From CAZPXZ01 sp965221505 (GTDB lineage Bacteria; Pseudomonadota; Alphaproteobacteria; Rhodobacterales; CAZPXZ01): DNA of 64,000 nt. Below the pieces are notes generated by a model. It saw nothing but the letters and a program-made list of their open reading frames with translations. It was not told where the DNA came from and ran no database searches. The first letter of the stretch is position 1. Each line of letters opens with the position of its first letter. The stretch is from positions 310,001 to 374,000 of the forward strand of contig CBDCSI010000001.1 of the NCBI GenBank assembly GCA_965221505.1. Reading direction: 5' to 3'. Positions 60,594 to 64,000 of this stretch are shown here, one piece after another. Position numbers and translations under genes: made by a program.

Positions 60594-61619
60594 ATACCGC
60601 ATCGAACAAACCGCCGGTTCGTGCTGCGCTCCCGACCGACGCTCCTTGCCGGTCCGGACAATTTCGAGCTGCGCCGCTCGCCGGCGCCGGAGCCGGACGA
60701 GGGATCCGCGCTCGTCCGCGTCGAGATGGCGGCGCTGTCGGCGTGGCAGGGCATGCGAACCAAGGATTTCAAGAACTTCATCCGCCCGTTCGACATCGGC
60801 GAGACGATCGGCTGCGATACGTTCGGGCGCGTCGTGGAGAGCCGCACATCGGCGCTTCCCGTCGGGGCTGCCGTCGTCGGCCGTCAGGGCTGGCAGGACT
60901 ATGCGGTCGTTCGTCCGACGGACGTCTCGGTCGCTTCCGACGATTTCGCCCCAGAGGAATGGCTCACGGCGCTCTCGTCCCCGGGGCAGACCCCGTATCT
61001 GGCCTATTCCAGGAAGGCGCGACCCATGCCGGGAGAGACGCTCGTGGTGTCGTCGGCCGCCGGGGCCGTCGGCTCCTACGCGGTACAGCTCGGGCGGCTG
61101 GCAGGCGCACGGGTCGTCGGGATCGCAGGCGGCACCGAAAAGACGGCATTCGTTCGAGACCGGCTCGGCGCCGCGGAGTCGCTCGACTACCGGTCCGAAT
61201 CCTTCGAGGACGATCTGGCCGCCGCCTGTCCCGACGGCGTGCACCTGTATTTCGATACCGTCGGCGGTCCGATCGCGGACGCCGTCTCGGAACGGCTCGC
61301 GCACCGGGCCCAGATTCTCCTGATCGGTCGCGTCGCCGCGAACAACAGCGAAACGCCGGAGCGGGACATGGCGAACCTGCGGCACGTTTGGTCGCGCGAG
61401 GCGACGATCCACGCATTCAACCGCTACGCCTACAAGGAACAGTACGCGGAAGTCGTTCGGCGCCTCGGAGCGCTGCTTCGCGCCGGACGACTGTCCATGC
61501 ACAACCGGGTTCTGGACGGCATGGAACGCACGCCGGCCGCTCTGGGCGACCTGCTGGCCGGCCGCCATGTCGGCAAGACTCTGGTTCGCTATGCGGACCG
61601 CGACGGCAATCCCCTGTAA
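60594..61619 (+). CDS. NADP-dependent medium-chain reductase (2-alkenal reductase/PTGR-like), ATA start likely
   Basis: The sequence from base 60594 reads ATA CCG CAT..., coding (M)PHRTNRRFVLRSRPTLLAG, which is how this family normally begins, and GGGAGG lies 8 bases upstream. The only standard start in frame after the TAA at 60570 is GTG 60621, which would cut off conserved residues and has no ribosome site. So either an ATA start is used or a start ATG has mutated. The body is normal: SSAAGAVGSYAVQLG binds NADP, YFDTVGG and NRVLDGMERTPAAL follow. Such reductases reduce alpha,beta-unsaturated aldehydes or ketones. Length from 60594 is 341 residues. Confidence 0.8.
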   Translation: MPHRTNRRFVLRSRPTLLAGPDNFELRRSPAPEPDEGSALVRVEMAALSAWQGMRTKDFKNFIRPFDIGETIGCDTFGRVVESRTSALPVGAAVVGRQGWQDYAVVRPTDVSVASDDFAPEEWLTALSSPGQTPYLAYSRKARPMPGETLVVSSAAGAVGSYAVQLGRLAGARVVGIAGGTEKTAFVRDRLGAAESLDYRSESFEDDLAAACPDGVHLYFDTVGGPIADAVSERLAHRAQILLIGRVAANNSETPERDMANLRHVWSREATIHAFNRYAYKEQYAEVVRRLGALLRAGRLSMHNRVLDGMERTPAALGDLLAGRHVGKTLVRYADRDGNPL

Positions 61620-61645
61620 TTCGTCGCTTCGGTTCGCATTCTCGC

Positions 61646-62959
61646 TCAGTTCATGATCACGCCCGGCAGCCAGAGCGCGATGCCCGGGACGAACATGACG
61701 ACGAGGGTGACCAGAAGCACGACGAAGAAGAAATGCTTGCCGTGCTTCCACCATTCGGAGACGGTGGTGTCGAGCAGGCGGCAAGCGAAGAGGGTCTGGA
61801 CGCCGACCGGGGGCGTGAGGTTCGCCAGCAGGATGATCAGGCTGAACGTCACCCCGAAATGGATCGGATCGATGCCGAGGCTGCGGGCGGCGGGCAGCAT
61901 CAGCGGAACGAAGATTAGCATGATCGGGACCGCTTCGATGAAGAAGCCCATGGCGAAGAACAGCAGAAAATTCAGCAGCATGAACTCGACCGGCGTGTAC
62001 TGGCCGGCGGCGAAGAACCCCTCGACCGCGTCGGCGAGGTTCAGCCGTACGATCAGGACCCCGAACACGGCTGCGCCGGCGACCAGAAACAGGTAGCTCA
62101 TCGAACTCAGCAGGTTGCGGCTGAATGAGTCGGCGAGGTTGGCCACGGTAGTGTTGGCGCGGAACACGGTGGCGGCGAGGATGAGCGCGAGCACGATTCC
62201 GGCCGCTCCCGCCTCGACCGGCGAGAACACCCCGAAACGCATGCCGCCGAGGATTAAGACCGGAATCGCCAGGCCGATCAGCGCCACTGCCGGCGATCCG
62301 CCGCGTCCGTGACGCGAGGTCGTCGTGCCGGGCGACCGGACGGGACGGTCTGCCGTCGCGCCTTCGTATCGCTTCTGCAGCAGGGCGGCGACGATCATCA
62401 GTCCGACTGCGACCAGCACGCCGGGCACGATGCCCGCGATCCAGAGGCGCAGGATGGAGATTTCGCCCGCCAGTCCCAGGATCAGCAAGACGTTGCTTGG
62501 CGGGATCAGCGCTCCGATCAACCCGGCGCAGGAGATCAGCCCGGCAAGGTACCCCCTCGCATAGCCGACCCGTTCCATGTCGTCGCGAAACATGGCGCTC
62601 AGCATCCCGGCCTCCGCGAGGGTGGATCCGGTCATGCCGCCCATGAACAGCGAACTCACGATGAGGACCTGGGACGTTCCGCCCCGTATCCGGCGGCCGA
62701 CCGCCTCGCCGAACCAGACCACGCCCCGGGCGACGCCGATATCGGACAGCAAGCCGCCGAAAATGATGAACAGCGGCAGGGCCAGCCACGCGAAATTGCC
62801 GAGCACGCCCATGACCGCGATGGGCGTTCCGAGCAACGGGACGTCCGCTACCAGCATGCCGGCGATCCCGGCGAGGCCCATGGCGGCGGCCAGCGGTACG
62901 CCGAGCGTCGCGAGAACGAACAGGACCGCGAAGGCGACGCCGCCCGCCAGGAGCGTCAT
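61646..62959 (-). CDS. TRAP importer large permease (DctM family), third system
   Basis: A 437-residue large permease. LIGALIPPSNVLLILGLAG and IILLANLTPPVGVQTLFAC are the paired re-entrant motifs, ALPLFIIFGGLLSDIGVA is also typical. The ATG at 62959 overlaps the small permease stop by four bases. It is the last gene of a minus-strand DctP-DctQ-DctM operon that enters from the right edge. Confidence 0.9.
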   Translation of the reverse strand: MTLLAGGVAFAVLFVLATLGVPLAAAMGLAGIAGMLVADVPLLGTPIAVMGVLGNFAWLALPLFIIFGGLLSDIGVARGVVWFGEAVGRRIRGGTSQVLIVSSLFMGGMTGSTLAEAGMLSAMFRDDMERVGYARGYLAGLISCAGLIGALIPPSNVLLILGLAGEISILRLWIAGIVPGVLVAVGLMIVAALLQKRYEGATADRPVRSPGTTTSRHGRGGSPAVALIGLAIPVLILGGMRFGVFSPVEAGAAGIVLALILAATVFRANTTVANLADSFSRNLLSSMSYLFLVAGAAVFGVLIVRLNLADAVEGFFAAGQYTPVEFMLLNFLLFFAMGFFIEAVPIMLIFVPLMLPAARSLGIDPIHFGVTFSLIILLANLTPPVGVQTLFACRLLDTTVSEWWKHGKHFFFVVLLVTLVVMFVPGIALWLPGVIMN

Positions 62960-63420
62960 CGGCGCGACCTCCGGATCCATCGACGGGCGTGTTTTGCGAT
63001 TTTGGCGAGTACGGCCACGCTGCCGCCGACCATGATCGCGGCGTATCCGACCTCGATGGGCCAACCCAGTGCCGCATACTTCGAGAACATGCGGGGCAGC
63101 AGAGCCCAGGTGGACCAGACCAGGAATCCGACGAAGAGGACGATCGCCAGATCTTCCAGTCCCTCGCGCAGCCGGGGCGGCAGTCGTACGATCTGGACCT
63201 TGATGTGGCTGTCGTCCCGGTCGACCGCGAAGACGCTCAGGAACACGAGCCAGATCATGACGATGACGCTGAGCTCCTCGACCCACGAAATGCCCAGCAT
63301 TCCGTCGAGTACGAAGCGGTCGACGATGTTCAGCGACAGCAGTGCGACGACTGCGAGGATCGCCGGAACGAAGACCAGCTTCCGGATTCGACCGTGCCAG
63401 TCGCGCCGTTCCGGAGCCAT
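62956..63420 (-). CDS. TRAP importer small permease (DctQ family), third system
   Basis: A 154-residue small permease with four hydrophobic segments (about 14-34, 44-64, 90-108 and 120-142). WVEELSVIVMIWLVFLS and HIKVQIVRLPPRL match the family. It overlaps the large permease by four bases and follows the binding-protein gene, from which a stem-loop separates it. Confidence 0.83.
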   Translation of the reverse strand: MAPERRDWHGRIRKLVFVPAILAVVALLSLNIVDRFVLDGMLGISWVEELSVIVMIWLVFLSVFAVDRDDSHIKVQIVRLPPRLREGLEDLAIVLFVGFLVWSTWALLPRMFSKYAALGWPIEVGYAAIMVGGSVAVLAKIAKHARRWIRRSRR

Positions 63421-63453
63421 CCTATCCTTCCGGCCGGGCGGAGGGGCTGCGGA

Positions 63454-63483
63454 TACCCGGAGCGGCAGCGGTCCCTCCGGGTA
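63454..63483 (-). promoter_or_regulatory. Intercistronic stem-loop after the third TRAP binding-protein gene
   Basis: TACCCGGAG (63454-63462) and CTCCGGGTA (63475-63483) form a perfect 9-bp stem with a 12-base loop, between the binding-protein stop at 63526 (minus strand) and the small permease start at 63420. It has a longer loop and shorter stem than the three others but the same position and no T-run. Confidence 0.6.
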
Positions 63484-63525
63484 ACGCTCGCGTCATGGGG
63501 ACGGCGGCCGGCCCTTCGTCCCGGA

Positions 63526-64000
63526 TCAACCGCCGTCGAGCTTCCCGGCCTCTCGCAGACGGGCCAGAAGCTCGGGGGGCGTGTATTCCGCCACCGCTTC
63601 GCTCCGATAGACGCCCTCGCTGGCCTGCTGCCACATGGCCATCTGCTCGGGGGTCAGGTCGATAATCTCCGCGCCGCGCTCGGTGATGGCCTCGCGGAAT
63701 GCCTGATGCGCTTCCTGGTCGACCCGCATCTCGTAGAGCGACGCTTCGTCGCCGACTTCGAGCATGACCTGGCGGACGTCCTCCGGAAGGCTGTCCCAGA
63801 AGTCGGTCCGCACCCACATCACCTGCGGAAGGTACTGGAAGTTCACCATCGTGATGTATTTGGCGACTTCGTCGAAACCGACGTTGTGAATGTGAGGCAG
63901 CGGAATCTGCACGCCCTCGAACATGCCCTGGCTGAAACCGGTGAAGGTGTCGGCCCAGGGCACCGGGGTCGGGTTGGCGCCCCACTCGTCGTTGATGACC
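63526..64000 (-). CDS. TRAP importer substrate-binding protein (DctP family), N-terminal part outside window
   Basis: The frame is open to the right edge and so the gene is truncated by it. The visible 158 residues start inside the GANPTPVPWADTFTGFSQGM segment, the conserved DctP part that follows the carboxylate-binding arginine, and continue DGVQIP-like EGVQIPLPH, and HIHNVGFDEVAKY. The C-terminal helices end at KLDGG. It completes a DctPQM set on the minus strand. The ligand is unknown; neighbours (reductase, hydrolase, ThDP enzyme) suggest a keto or unsaturated acid. Confidence 0.85.
   Translation of the reverse strand, partial: VINDEWGANPTPVPWADTFTGFSQGMFEGVQIPLPHIHNVGFDEVAKYITMVNFQYLPQVMWVRTDFWDSLPEDVRQVMLEVGDEASLYEMRVDQEAHQAFREAITERGAEIIDLTPEQMAMWQQASEGVYRSEAVAEYTPPELLARLREAGKLDGG

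Noticed and set aside
1..64000. CRISPR array, Cas genes or CRISPR-guided transposon parts
   Set aside because: No regularly spaced direct repeats were seen and no Cas-like motif occurs; the first module has a TniB-like ATPase but no guide machinery.
1..64000. tRNA or rRNA genes
   Set aside because: No TTCGA-type T-loop with acceptor pairing or rRNA core segment could be recognised in the intergenic stretches.

Overview
The window is GC-rich, densely packed DNA from a heterotrophic proteobacterium, most likely an alphaproteobacterium. That placement is an inference from the mix of TRAP and ABC solute importers, histidinol-dehydrogenase-like diol dehydrogenases, a pca/pob aromatic pathway and a LacI-controlled import operon; no rRNA, tRNA or core housekeeping gene is present to confirm it. 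Almost every gene is catabolic, a transporter or mobile, so this reads as an accessory or niche-adaptation segment.

Bases 1-8200 are a pile of mobile DNA. First comes a four-gene module (zinc-ribbon protein, DD(35)E transposase, ExeA/TniB-like ATPase, Toprim protein) that runs in from beyond the left edge. It is followed by an IS4-superfamily transposase with its own promoter, the 3' remnant of a different IS4-type transposase, and a complete-looking ISKra4-type insertion sequence. Bases 8300-14700, all on the minus strand, hold a sugar-acid-like oxidation operon (double SnoaL protein, zinc alcohol dehydrogenase, enolase-superfamily dehydratase, hydroxyisobutyrate-dehydrogenase-type reductase), a NaChBac-like sodium channel and an aldo/keto reductase. 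Bases 14700-19400 are poor in genes: a RelB-type antitoxin beside a frameshifted RelE-like toxin, an Rpn-family nuclease with a decayed tandem copy, and about 1 kb of gene-free spacer on either side.

Bases 19400-27100 form one operon: an oligopeptide-type ABC importer (SBP, two permeases, two ATPases) with a succinylglutamate-desuccinylase-like amidohydrolase and a class III aminotransferase, apparently for uptake and breakdown of an N-acylated amine. Bases 27300-35500 carry an HpsN-like dehydrogenase, a TRAP importer, a GMC oxidoreductase, a zinc dehydrogenase and an unknown gene. Bases 36300-47200 are a second polyol, sugar or sulfonate-type system: divergent SDR, carbohydrate ABC importer, second HpsN-like dehydrogenase, SDR, LacI regulator, double SnoaL protein and cupin. 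A strong sigma70-type promoter overlaps a LacI-type palindrome ahead of the importer.

Bases 47200-57700 encode the protocatechuate branch of the beta-ketoadipate pathway (pcaD, pcaC, pcaH, pcaG, pcaB, with pobA nearby). A beta-keto acid cleavage enzyme sits between pcaG and pcaB, and no pcaIJ or pcaF is present. A MetE-like protein, a TRAP permease pair and two thiamine-diphosphate enzymes accompany it. Bases 57700-64000 end with an alpha/beta hydrolase, a medium-chain reductase whose best start is ATA, and a second TRAP operon that runs off the right edge. All four substrate-binding-protein genes are followed directly by a perfect GC-rich stem-loop, which looks like a shared device for raising binding-protein mRNA over permease mRNA.
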